Shown here: piece after piece, positions 27,397 to 36,497 of the stretch | Numbering within the stretch: the first letter of the stretch is position 1 | Layout of the letters: every line of letters starts with the position of its first letter | Assembly (NCBI RefSeq): GCF_030209375.1 | Contig: NZ_JARVSC010000001.1 | Location: 124,001-188,000, forward strand | DNA: 64,000 nucleotides | Direction: 5' to 3' | DNA from: Plantibacter sp. ME-Dv--P-122b | GTDB lineage: Bacteria; Actinomycetota; Actinomycetes; Actinomycetales; Microbacteriaceae | The notes under the pieces: model-generated | What the model was told of the DNA's origin: nothing | The model's input: the letters and a program-made list of their open reading frames with translations, nothing else | The model's database searches: none | Position numbers and translations under genes: made by a program

Positions 27397-28071
27397 ATGA
27401 CTGACGAGAACCAGAACCAGAACCAGGACGATCCCATCATTCGTGACAAGCGACGGATCGACCCGGAGACCGGCGAGGTTCGTCAGCCTGGCACCGAGGG
27501 GGTTGACGCCGATGCGTCGGCCCCCTCGGGCGCACCTGCCGAATCCGCCGGCGCCGACGCACCGGCCGCCGACGACGAGCTGACCGTCGAGGACATCCTC
27601 AACGCGGCTCCCGAGGAGCCCGTGCAGGGCGGCGACCTCTCCCCGGCCGAGCAGCTCGCTGCAGAACGCCTCGGCGACCTGCAGCGCGTCACGGCCGAGT
27701 ACGCGAACTACCGGAAGCGCACCGAGGCCGGCCGCGAGGTGGAGCGCGAGCGCACCACCGGCGAGGTCGCCAAGGTCCTGCTCCCGGTGCTCGACGACCT
27801 CGACCGCGCTGACAAGCACGGCGACCTCGAGGGCGACGCCCCCTTCACGCAGATCGCGGCCAAGCTCCGCGGCGCTGCTGAGAAGCTCGGGCTGAAGCCG
27901 TTCGGAGCGGTCGGCGAGACCTTCGACCCCAACGTGCACGAGGCCATCTTCCAGCAGCCCACGCCGGGCGCCGAGGGCGAGACCGTCCTCGACGTCGTGG
28001 AGACCGGGTACCACCTGGGCTCCACCCTGCTGCGCGCCGCGAAGGTGGTCGTCGCGGTCCCGGCGAGCTAG
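27397..28071 (+). CDS. grpE: Nucleotide exchange factor GrpE
   Basis: A 224-residue GrpE. A disordered acidic N-terminus of about 75 residues precedes the long dimerisation helix (LGDLQRVTAEYANYRKRTEAG) and the C-terminal beta domain with FDPNVHEAIFQQP. It releases ADP from DnaK. The ATG lies two bases after the dnaK stop, so translation is coupled; dnaJ starts two bases after the grpE stop. Confidence 0.96.
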   Translation: MTDENQNQNQDDPIIRDKRRIDPETGEVRQPGTEGVDADASAPSGAPAESAGADAPAADDELTVEDILNAAPEEPVQGGDLSPAEQLAAERLGDLQRVTAEYANYRKRTEAGREVERERTTGEVAKVLLPVLDDLDRADKHGDLEGDAPFTQIAAKLRGAAEKLGLKPFGAVGETFDPNVHEAIFQQPTPGAEGETVLDVVETGYHLGSTLLRAAKVVVAVPAS

Positions 28072-28073
28072 CC

Positions 28074-29075
28074 ATGGCGAGTCAGGACTGGTTCGACAAG
28101 GACTTCTACAAGGTCCTCGGCGTCAAGAAGGACGTGACGCCGGCGGAACTGAAGAAGGTCTACCGGAAGCTCGCCCGGCAGTACCACCCGGACTCCAACC
28201 CGGGTGATGCGAAGGCCGAGGCGAAGTTCAAGGAGATCAGCGAGGCCCACTCGGTCCTCGGCGACCCCGAGCAGCGCAAGGAGTACGACGCCGTTCGTGC
28301 CATGGGCGGTGGAGCCCGCTTCACCGCCCCGGGTGCCGGCGGCGGCCAGGGCGGCTTCGAGGACGTCTTCGGGACGATGTTCGGTGGGGGCGGTGGTGGT
28401 GGCGGTCGCCAGAGCTACAGCTACCAGCAGGCTCCTCCCGGGTACGAGGACATCCTCGGCGGCATGTTCGGCCAGGGTGGCTTCGGCCAGACCTCCGGCG
28501 GCTTCCGCGGCTACGGCGGACCCACGCCGGGCCGCGACATCACCGCGCACACGACGATCGACTTCATCACGGCCACGCAGGGCGACACCATCTCCCTGCA
28601 GACCTCCGAGGGACGCACCATCAAGGTGAAGATCCCGGCGGGTGTGTCGGATGGACAGAAGATCCGCCTGCGCGGCAAGGGGCAGCCGAGTCCGGACGGC
28701 GGCGAACCCGGCGATATCGTGGTCACCGTGAGTGTCCGCAAGCATCCCGTGTTCGAACGCGACGGCCTGAACCTCCGCGTCACCGTGCCGGTCACCTTCG
28801 TGGAGGCCGCGCTCGGCGCCACGATCGAGGTTCCGACGCTCGGCGGCGACCCCGTCAAGCTGCGCGTCGCCCCCGGCACGCCGAGCGGCCGCGTCCTCCG
28901 CGTCAAGGGCCGTGGAGTCGCGACGACGAAGGGCACCGGCGACCTCCTGGCCGTCGTGCAGATCGTCGTCCCGGCGCATCTCGGCGGCGAGGCCAAGGAG
29001 GCACTCGAACGGTTCCACGAGCTGGAGCCGAAGGACAACCCCCGAGACGAGCTCATCGCTCGGGCTCGGGGCTAG
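28074..29075 (+). CDS. dnaJ: DnaJ-type co-chaperone without zinc finger
   Basis: A 333-residue J-protein. The J domain has His38-Pro39-Asp40 in ARQYHPDSNPG, a Gly-rich linker follows (residues 80-150), and then C-terminal substrate-binding domains CTD I/II (GRDITAHTTIDFITATQGDT onward). The four CxxCxGxG zinc-finger repeats of type A DnaJ are absent; no such Cys cluster is present, so it is type B (CbpA/DjlB-like). It stimulates DnaK ATPase. It sits in the normal dnaJ1 position of the operon. Confidence 0.93.
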   Translation: MASQDWFDKDFYKVLGVKKDVTPAELKKVYRKLARQYHPDSNPGDAKAEAKFKEISEAHSVLGDPEQRKEYDAVRAMGGGARFTAPGAGGGQGGFEDVFGTMFGGGGGGGGRQSYSYQQAPPGYEDILGGMFGQGGFGQTSGGFRGYGGPTPGRDITAHTTIDFITATQGDTISLQTSEGRTIKVKIPAGVSDGQKIRLRGKGQPSPDGGEPGDIVVTVSVRKHPVFERDGLNLRVTVPVTFVEAALGATIEVPTLGGDPVKLRVAPGTPSGRVLRVKGRGVATTKGTGDLLAVVQIVVPAHLGGEAKEALERFHELEPKDNPRDELIARARG

Positions 29076-29105
29076 TAGCCAGCAGCACACGGAAGGGCAG
29101 GGAGC

Positions 29106-29522
29106 ATGGACGAGCATTCGCCGGTCTTCGCGATCGCGATGGCTGCCGAGCTCGCCGGCATGCACCCGCAGACCCTCCGGCAGTACGACCGGCTCGGCCT
29201 CGTGTCGCCGACACGGACCGCCGGGAAGTCCCGCAGGTACTCGATGCGCGACATCGCCCAGCTCCGTGAGGTGTCGAGGCTCAGCGCCGAGGGCGTCAGC
29301 CTCGAGGGCATCTCCCGCATCCTGACCCTGGAGAACGAGGTCAGCTCGCTCCAGGGCCGGGTGCGGGAGCTCGAGCACGCGCTCGCCAACGCCCTCCTGC
29401 GGACTCCGGGCAACCGGGTGTTCGCCGCAGGCATGGAGGGCAGCGTCGTCCCGATGCGGAGCGGTACCCGCACCCGTCGCCGGACCGAGGTCGTCGTCTG
29501 GCGGCCGTCGCTCTCCGAGTAG
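29106..29522 (+). CDS. hspR: Heat-shock repressor HspR (MerR family)
   Basis: A 138-residue MerR-type repressor. The helix-turn-helix region is VFAIAMAAELAGMHPQTLRQ followed by YDRLGLVSPTRTAGKSRRYS, then a coiled-coil dimer helix (LENEVSSLQGRVRELEHAL) and a basic tail. HspR binds HAIR sites with DnaK as co-repressor, giving feedback on the operon. Four HAIR-type sites in this window (22602, 25328, 25380, 51812) are its likely targets. AGGGAG precedes the ATG 30 bases after dnaJ. Confidence 0.96.
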   Translation: MDEHSPVFAIAMAAELAGMHPQTLRQYDRLGLVSPTRTAGKSRRYSMRDIAQLREVSRLSAEGVSLEGISRILTLENEVSSLQGRVRELEHALANALLRTPGNRVFAAGMEGSVVPMRSGTRTRRRTEVVVWRPSLSE

Positions 29523-29525
29523 CCG

Positions 29526-29584
29526 ACGAAAGCGCACTCGTGGTCGTCATCCCGCACGGATGACGACCACGAGTGCGCTTTCGT
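29526..29584. terminator. Perfect 27-bp hairpin after hspR
   Basis: 29526-29552 and 29558-29584 are exact reverse complements (27 bp, starting ACGAAAGCGCACTCGTGG) around the loop CGCAC. It begins four bases after the hspR stop codon and should end the heat-shock operon. The stem is unusually long and mismatch-free for a terminator. Confidence 0.75.
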
Positions 29585-29603
29585 GTACGCGTAGGGTTGG
29601 GGC

Positions 29604-30248
29604 ATGAGCGCGCAGCCCGTGGTGACGAAGCCGGACCCGGCGCAGACCGCACCCGCGACGGCCCGCAGGCGGCGCGGCGCCCGGCTGACCGGACTGACCG
29701 CCTACCCGCTCATGTACTTCGGCGTCATCGCCGGCGTGCTTCCGCTGCTGACACTCGTCGTGATCGGCGCCCCCATCCTCGTCGGCGTCCTGCTCGGAGC
29801 TGGCGAGGCTGAATGGGTCGACGGCTTCTCGCGCGTGTTCGGGTTCATCCTGCTCTTCCTGACACCGCCGTTCGGTGCCTGGGTGTGGGGGTACGTCGCG
29901 CTCGGGGTCGTCGCCTTCCTCGGTGGCATCGCCCTCAGTCTCAGGATCCTGCGACGTCACGGCGTGCGTCGTGCAGGAGCCGTCACGCACTGGGGCATGT
30001 GGGCCACCGTCCCGCTGCAGCTCATCTTCGCGGTCATCAGCCTCGTGATCGTGTTCGGCGCGATCGCGTCCGTCCGCGCCGAGGATGCCAGCGGCCTCGA
30101 GACCGTCCGCGCCTTCGGCCAGGGCGTCGCCATCGCCACGGTCGTCAACCTCCTCGTCTCCGCCGGGCTCGGTGTCCTCGTCTTCCCGGCCGTCCTCCGA
30201 GCCGTGAAGGCGGAGAAACCGGTGCGACGCTCACGTCGACGCGGCTGA
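29604..30248 (+). CDS. Four- to five-span membrane protein, unknown function
   Basis: A 214-residue protein with an Arg-rich cytoplasmic N-terminus (ARRRRGARLTG) and hydrophobic helices at about residues 35-60, 74-90, 96-112, 126-150 and 170-195, then a basic C-terminus. I recognise no family. It begins 20 bases after the hspR hairpin and appears independent of that operon. AGGGTTGGGG is a weak ribosome site before the ATG. Confidence 0.7.
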   Translation: MSAQPVVTKPDPAQTAPATARRRRGARLTGLTAYPLMYFGVIAGVLPLLTLVVIGAPILVGVLLGAGEAEWVDGFSRVFGFILLFLTPPFGAWVWGYVALGVVAFLGGIALSLRILRRHGVRRAGAVTHWGMWATVPLQLIFAVISLVIVFGAIASVRAEDASGLETVRAFGQGVAIATVVNLLVSAGLGVLVFPAVLRAVKAEKPVRRSRRRG

Positions 30249-30330
30249 CCCTGGACGGTGTCGGTCCCCGGGAGCAGAATCGCTGCATCAGCCGTCCAGG
30301 CTGTGTCGCCGCTCCAGAAGGGACGCCAGC

Positions 30331-30723
30331 ATGACCACGATGCCGATCGCCGTCGATCCGCCCTCGATGTACACGAGCCCCGCCTTCGCGCAGGGCATGA
30401 TCCTCCCGGCCGGCCCGACGCTGTTCATCGGCGGGCAGAACGGTGTCGACGCCGAGGGCGCACTCCTCGACGGCCTCGGTCCGCAGACCGAGCAGGCGCT
30501 CCGGAACGTCCTCACGGTGCTCGCCGAGGCCGGTTCCGGACCCGAGCACGTCGCGAAGCTCACCATCTACCTCGCGCCAGGGATCGATCCGTCCGACGGC
30601 TACGCCGCGACCGCGGCGGTCTGGGGTGGTCGCCGGACCGCGGTGACGGTCGTCTCCGTCGCACCGGCACGCCCGGGCGCGCTCGTCGAGATCGACGCCG
30701 TGGCGGCGGTCCCCACGTCTTGA
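30331..30723 (+). CDS. RidA-family enamine/imine deaminase-like protein
   Basis: A 130-residue RidA/YjgF/UK114-family protein. Features are YTSPAFAQGMILPAGPTLFIGG at the N-terminus, QTEQALRNVLTVLAEAGSGPEHVAKLTIYL in the centre and a closing strand ALVEIDAVAAV. The canonical C-terminal IE(I/V)xA motif is present as VEIDAVA. Members hydrolyse reactive enamines formed by PLP enzymes; the Arg that binds the substrate carboxylate is not obvious, so the substrate may differ. AAGGGA precedes the ATG. Confidence 0.83.
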   Translation: MTTMPIAVDPPSMYTSPAFAQGMILPAGPTLFIGGQNGVDAEGALLDGLGPQTEQALRNVLTVLAEAGSGPEHVAKLTIYLAPGIDPSDGYAATAAVWGGRRTAVTVVSVAPARPGALVEIDAVAAVPTS

Positions 30724-30764
30724 GCGCTGAACCCGCTCGGACGACCCGCCGGTACGCTGAGGGG

Positions 30765-31967
30765 ATGCCCGAGTTCTCCTTCGACGCGCTGCGCCGGTTC
30801 CCCGATCACGAGGCGCCGAACCTCTTCGCCGTCGACGCGACCGACCGGTTCCTGCTCGACGAAGCGGCCGCGGCCTTGGCGGGGAGAGTCCCGACGCCCG
30901 GCGAGATCGTCGTCGTCGGCGACGCCTACGGGGCGCTCACCCTCGGCGCCATCGCGCTCCTCGGGGCGACGGACGTCCGGGTCCACCAGGACGCGGCGGT
31001 CGGCGAACGCGCGCTCGCCGCCAACGCCGAACGCCTCGGCATCGACGGCGGCTTCCGCAACCTGCCGCTCGGCGAGGAGCTGTTCACGGGCGCATCGCTC
31101 GTCCTCCTCCAGTTACCGAAGCACCTCGAAGCCCTGCACGAGATCGCCGCCGCCGTGGCCCGCTGGGGCGCTGACGATGTCCGTCTCCTGGCCGGTGGCC
31201 GGGTCAAGCACCTCACGCCCGCGATGAACGACGTGCTTCGGCGGAGCTTCTCGACCGTCACCGCGAGCCTCGCCCGCCAGAAGTCGCGGGTGCTCCGCGC
31301 GAGCGACCCGGTGACCGCCACCGCCGTCGAGGGAGAGCATGACGATGACGACACCACGGCCTCGACCGCGCTGCGCACCGAGCACCACGCCGACATCGGC
31401 CTGACCATCGCCGCCGCCGGGGCGGCGTTCGCCGGCACGAAGCTCGACATCGGTACCCGGTTCCTGCTCGAGATGCTGCCGGAGATCGCGCCCGAAGCTC
31501 GGACGGCCATCGACCTCGGCTGCGGCACCGGCGTCCTCGCGGTGTCGCTCGCCATCGCCCGGCCCGAGCTCGCGGTCATCGCGACCGACCAGTCCGCTGC
31601 AGCGGTCGCCTCGACCACCGCGACCATCGCGGCCAACGACGACGCCGATCGCCGACTGGCCGAGCGCATCACGGTGCTCCGCGACGACGGCCTGTCGATG
31701 CAGCCGGATGCCTCAGCCGACCTCATCGTCTTGAACCCGCCCTTCCACAGCGGGACCACCGTCCATACGGGCGTCGCCCACGACCTGTTCGCCGAGGCCG
31801 CGCGCGTCCTCCAACCGGGCGGCACCCTCGCCGTCGTGTGGAACTCGCACCTCGGCTACCGGGCGGCGCTCGAGCGGCTCGTCGGTCCGACGACGCAGCT
31901 CGCGCGCAACCAGAAGTTCACCGTGACCGTCTCGCACCCCCGGTCCACCGGCGAGCCGCGTCCGTAG
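30765..31967 (+). CDS. Class I SAM methyltransferase, RlmG/RsmC type
   Basis: A 400-residue protein built like the large-subunit and small-subunit rRNA guanine-N2 methyltransferases RlmG and RsmC. It has a degenerate N-terminal MTase-like domain (residues 1-180) and an active C-terminal domain with AIDLGCGTGVLAVSLA (SAM loop) and LIVLNPPFHSG (the NPPF motif for a base amino group). The most likely role is m2G formation in rRNA; which position cannot be decided. The start ATG 30765 follows GAGGGG. Confidence 0.87.
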   Translation: MPEFSFDALRRFPDHEAPNLFAVDATDRFLLDEAAAALAGRVPTPGEIVVVGDAYGALTLGAIALLGATDVRVHQDAAVGERALAANAERLGIDGGFRNLPLGEELFTGASLVLLQLPKHLEALHEIAAAVARWGADDVRLLAGGRVKHLTPAMNDVLRRSFSTVTASLARQKSRVLRASDPVTATAVEGEHDDDDTTASTALRTEHHADIGLTIAAAGAAFAGTKLDIGTRFLLEMLPEIAPEARTAIDLGCGTGVLAVSLAIARPELAVIATDQSAAAVASTTATIAANDDADRRLAERITVLRDDGLSMQPDASADLIVLNPPFHSGTTVHTGVAHDLFAEAARVLQPGGTLAVVWNSHLGYRAALERLVGPTTQLARNQKFTVTVSHPRSTGEPRP

Positions 31968-32048
31968 CTCCTGCCGCTCGGACCGTCCGGTGTGCGCCGG
32001 CCGCTCGGACACCGGGACCGTCGGCCGCTCACCGACGATCGGCAGGAG
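31968..32048. terminator. Inverted repeat between convergent genes
   Basis: CTCCTGCCG (31968-31976) and CGGCAGGAG (32040-32048) frame 63 bases that contain further GC dyads (GGACCGTCCGG, GGTGTGCGCCGGCC). It lies between the methyltransferase (+) and lipoprotein (-) genes and is a candidate bidirectional terminator. Confidence 0.5.
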
Positions 32049-32058
32049 TCGTGGGACG

Positions 32059-33531
32059 TCAGGCGGCGTTCCAGAGGCGCTCGATGCGCTCGCGGAGCGC
32101 GGTCTCCTCCGGAAATTCGTCGGCGTACGTCGAAGGGTCGATCGTGATGGTGTCCACGGCGTCGAACCACCACCGCCCCGGCTCACCGGAGACCCCGAGG
32201 CCGGTCCAGGTCCCCGTGGAGACACCCGCCTTGATCAGGCCGATCGCCGCCCCGAGCGTCGCGTCGTCGCCCGCGTGGAATTCGACCTGCAGTCGGCCGG
32301 CGCTGCCCTCGAACGAGGCCAGGGAGCCCGATGCGGTCAGCTGCTCGACCAGGGTGAGCAGCGATGCGGCCTCCGCGCGAGAGCCGCTCACCGAGAATGT
32401 GCCAGGGTCGCCGTTCGCGACAGGGCCACCGATCCGGAGCGACTCGACGATCGACGCCGCCGGCAGCGCATCGAGGGCGTCGAGGGAGGCGCGACCCGCC
32501 GCCGGATCCGACACGGTGATCCCGAGGCGGTCACTCGACGCCGCGATCGCGGTGACGCCGGGCACCGCGCCGAGGGCCTGGACGACCGGCAGCATCTCCG
32601 CCGACGGGACGCCGTCATCCCACGTGACGATGCCGCCCTGGATCTCCACTGCGACGTTCGCCGGCACCGCACCCGTCGCCACCGCGGTCGCTGCGGCCAC
32701 GTCGTCGACGTTCGCGATGCGGAGGTCGATCGTCTCCGGGGTCAGCGTGGCGCCGATCACCTCGAACTGCTCGGCGACGGCCACGTAGGCGGCGCGGGTC
32801 GCGCCGGGATCGCCGCTGACCGTCGCGTCGTCGTCGACGCCTGAGGAGATGGAGAATCGCGCGGTCGCGTCCCAGTTCGGGAAGCCGGGGGCCGCATCGT
32901 CGGCACCGTCCTCGTCGGGTTCGGCCGGGTCGACGCCGTCGTCGCTGCGGCCGGCGACGACCGCGGCGGTGTAGGCGGGCGTCGCGTCGGCGGTCGCTCT
33001 GGCCAGGTCGTAGGCGTCGAGGAAGTCCTCGCCGGGACGCGTGACGAGGGTGAGCGAGGACGCACGCGCGCCGCCGGTTCCCGCGAAGGCGAGCTGGAGC
33101 TCGCCGCCCGGCACACCCTCGTCCTCGAGCGAGGCGAGCAGCTCCAGCTGGGTCGCGTTGTCGGCTCGTCGGTCGAGGACGGACAGGGTGAACCCGCGGA
33201 CGGTGAGGTCGACGCCCTCCCACGTCGCACCGCCGCTCCGCTTCGCCTGCTCGTTCAGGAAGCCGCCGATGCGGTCCACGACCTCGCTCAGTCGGTCGTC
33301 GGAGACGTCGTCGTCGAGGAGCACCGACGCCGCTGCCGTACCGCTCCACGGCAGGGTGTTGCTGCCGGTCGTGTCGACGTCGACCACCTCCGGGACGCCG
33401 TCCAGAAGCTGTTCGAAGTCCCGTCCGGCGGCGGAAGCCGCGTTCACGTCGCCGCAGCCCGAGAGGCAGAGGACGGCGGCCATCGCGAAGAGGGCCGTCG
33501 CGGCGGTCCGGATCGTGCGGTTCTGCGGCAT
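32059..33531 (-). CDS. Lipoprotein of unknown function
   Basis: A 490-residue protein with a lipoprotein signal ending in LCLSGC (Cys26), so anchored outside the membrane. The remainder is a mix of Asp/Ala-rich segments with repeated alpha-beta patterns (for example VVQALGAVPGVTAIAASSDR), possibly several small related domains in tandem. I recognise no catalytic motif. It is monocistronic and divergent from the DUF817 gene. Confidence 0.75.
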   Translation of the reverse strand: MPQNRTIRTAATALFAMAAVLCLSGCGDVNAASAAGRDFEQLLDGVPEVVDVDTTGSNTLPWSGTAAASVLLDDDVSDDRLSEVVDRIGGFLNEQAKRSGGATWEGVDLTVRGFTLSVLDRRADNATQLELLASLEDEGVPGGELQLAFAGTGGARASSLTLVTRPGEDFLDAYDLARATADATPAYTAAVVAGRSDDGVDPAEPDEDGADDAAPGFPNWDATARFSISSGVDDDATVSGDPGATRAAYVAVAEQFEVIGATLTPETIDLRIANVDDVAAATAVATGAVPANVAVEIQGGIVTWDDGVPSAEMLPVVQALGAVPGVTAIAASSDRLGITVSDPAAGRASLDALDALPAASIVESLRIGGPVANGDPGTFSVSGSRAEAASLLTLVEQLTASGSLASFEGSAGRLQVEFHAGDDATLGAAIGLIKAGVSTGTWTGLGVSGEPGRWWFDAVDTITIDPSTYADEFPEETALRERIERLWNAA

Positions 33532-33622
33532 GGATCCACCCTAGGAGCTGTCGGGAACAGCCCGCGTCGGGGTGGTCCCGACGTCTCAGGTGCGTCGCGG
33601 CGTGTGCCCGTATGCTGGCCCG

Positions 33623-34540
33623 ATGTCCGAGCCGCCCACCCCAGCAGACGGCGTGGGTCGCGACGCACCTCGGGTGGACCAGCATGAACTGACGGCGGTC
33701 GAGCGCTGGATCGACGACCGGGCCAACCGACTCCTGCGCGACGCCCCCGACGGCGGTGCGCGGGCGAAGGCCGTCGAGTTCCTCGTCTTCGGGGCGAAAC
33801 AGGCGTGGGCGTGCATCTTCGGCGCAGCGATGCTCGCCGTCATCGTCGCCGCCCGCCTCTGGTACCCGGACGACGTCTGGCTCGCCCGGAACGACGCGCT
33901 CGTCGTCGCTGCCATCGTCATCCAGGTGGTCATGATCGCCACGAGACTCGAGACCGGCCGCGAGCTCTGGGTGATCGTCCTGTTCCACGTCGTCGGGACG
34001 GGCATGGAGCTGTTCAAGACCGGGGTGGGGTCGTGGGAGTACGACGGCGGCGGGGTCCTGCACCTCGGCGCCGTGCCCTTGTACACCGGGTTCATGTACG
34101 CGGCCGTCGGGTCGTACATGGTCCGGGTGTACCGGCTCTTCGACCTGCGGTTCGACCGCTATCCACGGGTGTGGCTCACGACGATCATCGCGGCCGGCAT
34201 CTACGTGAACTTCTTCAGCCAGCACGTCATCGTGGATCTGCGATGGGTGCTGCTCGCGGCCGTCCTCGTCGTGTTCGCCCGGACGATGATGCACTTCCGC
34301 GTGTTCCGTCGGACGCACCGCATGCCCGTGCTGGTGGCGTTCCTGCTCGTCGCCTGCTTCATCTGGATCGCCGAGAACATCGGCACGATCTCGGGAGCCT
34401 GGCTGTACCCGAACCAGGAGGACGGCTGGCAGCTCGTCCCGCTCACCAAACTCGTGTCGTGGTTCCTGCTCATGATGATCTCGGTGGTGATGGTCACCTG
34501 GGTGTACCCGCCCAAGCGGCCGGATCGCCTCCCGACCTGA
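33623..34540 (+). CDS. DUF817-family membrane protein
   Basis: A 305-residue protein with about eight TM helices, matching the DUF817 family closely: LFHVVGTGMELFKTGVGSWEY, PLYTGFMYAAVGSYMVRVYR and FIWIAENIGTISGAWLYPNQ are its conserved blocks. Function is unknown; polar residues inside helices suggest a transport or enzyme role (inference). The start MSEPPTP at 33623 is preferred over an upstream frame extension that would begin inside the promoter region. Confidence 0.88.
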   Translation: MSEPPTPADGVGRDAPRVDQHELTAVERWIDDRANRLLRDAPDGGARAKAVEFLVFGAKQAWACIFGAAMLAVIVAARLWYPDDVWLARNDALVVAAIVIQVVMIATRLETGRELWVIVLFHVVGTGMELFKTGVGSWEYDGGGVLHLGAVPLYTGFMYAAVGSYMVRVYRLFDLRFDRYPRVWLTTIIAAGIYVNFFSQHVIVDLRWVLLAAVLVVFARTMMHFRVFRRTHRMPVLVAFLLVACFIWIAENIGTISGAWLYPNQEDGWQLVPLTKLVSWFLLMMISVVMVTWVYPPKRPDRLPT

Positions 34541-34645
34541 GCCGCCTGCTGTCAACAGTTGCTGAAGGCGGTCCGCGCACCGGGTAGGGTTCGGGAGAGA
34601 GCGACCCGAGCCCGGTGATCGCTCGGCCCCTTCCGGAGAGCAGCC

Positions 34646-36445
34646 ATGGCCCAGCGTCAGCCCCAGGATCCACGATTCCGTGATCGTGCCGGTGCTCGGC
34701 CAGCTCCCACGCAGCCGGGCACCGCCCAGCCGGCCCCCGCCAGGCCCCCCGCCGCTCGGCCGACCCCGGCTCGGCCGGCCGGTGTGCCTCGTTCCACGAA
34801 CCCGACGGTCGGCATCTCCGTGCCAGCCGCTGCATCGGCACCCCTGCCCCGGACGAACCACCTCTTCGCCGGCGCGCAGTTCGCCTTCATCGCCTCGATC
34901 CTGATGCTCGGGCTGTACATCGGCCTGACCTCGACGTGGACCCTGCTGGAACCCGACTTCCTCATCGGGCTCTCCCTGACGGCCGCGGCCACGTCCCTGC
35001 TCTTCGCCGTGCCGCCGTCGGGCGCTCTCCGTGGTCTGCTCGTGCTCGTGCCGACCATCGACATCCTCGCCGTCGGATTCTTCCGCGACACCCTGCCGAA
35101 CCTGCCGACGTCGGGTCTCCTCATCGTCATCCCGGTGCTCTGGCTCGCCGGTGGGTTCGGGGTCTCGGCACTGCCCGTCCCGGTGTTCGGAGCGATCTTC
35201 GTCTCCCTCATCCCGGTCGCGCGCGCCGGAGCATGGCCGACGACGCCTGGCGGGTGGGGTGCGATCTGCATCCTGCCGGCCCTCGTCCTCATCATGACCG
35301 TCACCGTGCACCTCGCCGCACGTCAGCTCCGCGCCCACGAGGGACGGGCGCGCATCGCGCTCGCCGCGGCGACGGAGGCGGCAGCCATCGCGACGACGGT
35401 CTCGGAATCCGTCGACGCCGCCGTCGCCTTCTTCAGGCCCGACGGGACCGCGGCGCTTCGGAACGAGGCGACCTACGAACAGGCCGAACGAGCCGGCTTC
35501 GACCGGAAGACCCGTGCCGGCGTCCACGTCTACGGACCGGACCGGAAGACCCGGGTGTCGCCCGACAAGCAGGTCATCAACCGGGCGCTGCGCGGGGAGA
35601 GCTTCCGCGGCGAACTCTATTGGATCGGGGAGCCGGGAGACCAACGCGCCATCATCGGGAACGCGCGACAGGTGCACACCGACGACGGCACGTTCGTGGG
35701 CACCATCACCGTCGGTCACGACGTCACCGACCTCGCCGACGCGGTGGCGCTGCGCGAAGCGTTCCTCATCGACGTCTCCCACGAACTCCGCACCCCGTTG
35801 ACGTCGATCATCGGCTACCTCGACCTCCTCACCGAAGGACATGACCTGCGGCAGCTCGGGCTGGAGCGCGAGGTCTCGACGATCCAGCGCAACGCGGAGC
35901 AGTTGTACGCGATCATCGGTGACCTGCTCGCAGCGGGCGACGCCGAGATGCGCGTGCGGATCGCCCTCACCGACGTCGCCGACATCGCCCGGGAGAGCGC
36001 GGCCGCGATCCTCCCGCAGGCGTCGGAGGCCGGCGTCGTCGTCCGAGCCGAGATCCCTCCGCACGTCGAACTGGAGGGCGACGGTGCACGCCTCCGCCAG
36101 ATCTTCGACAACCTGCTCTCGAACGCGGTGAAGTACACCCCGCGGGGCGGACGCGTCGTCCTGACCATCGCGGTGGACGGTGAGACCTGCACCGTGAACG
36201 TCGCGGACACCGGCATCGGCATCTCGCCCGACGATCAGCGGCAGCTCTTCGACCGCTTCTTCCGAGCCAGGGAGGTCCGCGACGATGCGCGGCCAGGTGT
36301 CGGCCTCGGGCTGTCGATCGTGAAGTCCATCACCGAGGCGCATCATGGCTGGATCACCGTGTCCAGCCGTCCGGGCCGCGGCTCCACCTTCACCGTGACC
36401 CTGCCGCTCCGCCAGCCGCGCGCCGGCGCACCGTCCGCTTCCTGA
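34646..36445 (+). CDS. Membrane sensor histidine kinase (orphan)
   Basis: A 599-residue kinase. The N-terminal 70 residues are Pro/Ala/Arg-rich and disordered. Five or six TM helices (about 72-225) form a compact membrane sensor, followed by a PAS-like domain (about 250-360). The HisKA box FLIDVSHELRTPLTS has phospho-acceptor His379. The ATPase has NLLSNAVKYTPRGG, DTGIGIS, FDRFFRA and GVGLGLSIVK. All catalytic boxes are intact. No response regulator lies beside it, so the partner is elsewhere. The signal is unknown. Confidence 0.92.
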   Translation: MAQRQPQDPRFRDRAGARPAPTQPGTAQPAPARPPAARPTPARPAGVPRSTNPTVGISVPAAASAPLPRTNHLFAGAQFAFIASILMLGLYIGLTSTWTLLEPDFLIGLSLTAAATSLLFAVPPSGALRGLLVLVPTIDILAVGFFRDTLPNLPTSGLLIVIPVLWLAGGFGVSALPVPVFGAIFVSLIPVARAGAWPTTPGGWGAICILPALVLIMTVTVHLAARQLRAHEGRARIALAAATEAAAIATTVSESVDAAVAFFRPDGTAALRNEATYEQAERAGFDRKTRAGVHVYGPDRKTRVSPDKQVINRALRGESFRGELYWIGEPGDQRAIIGNARQVHTDDGTFVGTITVGHDVTDLADAVALREAFLIDVSHELRTPLTSIIGYLDLLTEGHDLRQLGLEREVSTIQRNAEQLYAIIGDLLAAGDAEMRVRIALTDVADIARESAAAILPQASEAGVVVRAEIPPHVELEGDGARLRQIFDNLLSNAVKYTPRGGRVVLTIAVDGETCTVNVADTGIGISPDDQRQLFDRFFRAREVRDDARPGVGLGLSIVKSITEAHHGWITVSSRPGRGSTFTVTLPLRQPRAGAPSAS

Positions 36446-36497
36446 GTCGGACCCCGGCGGGGAGGCGCTTCGGCACGCATCGTGGGAGGCTTGGAGG

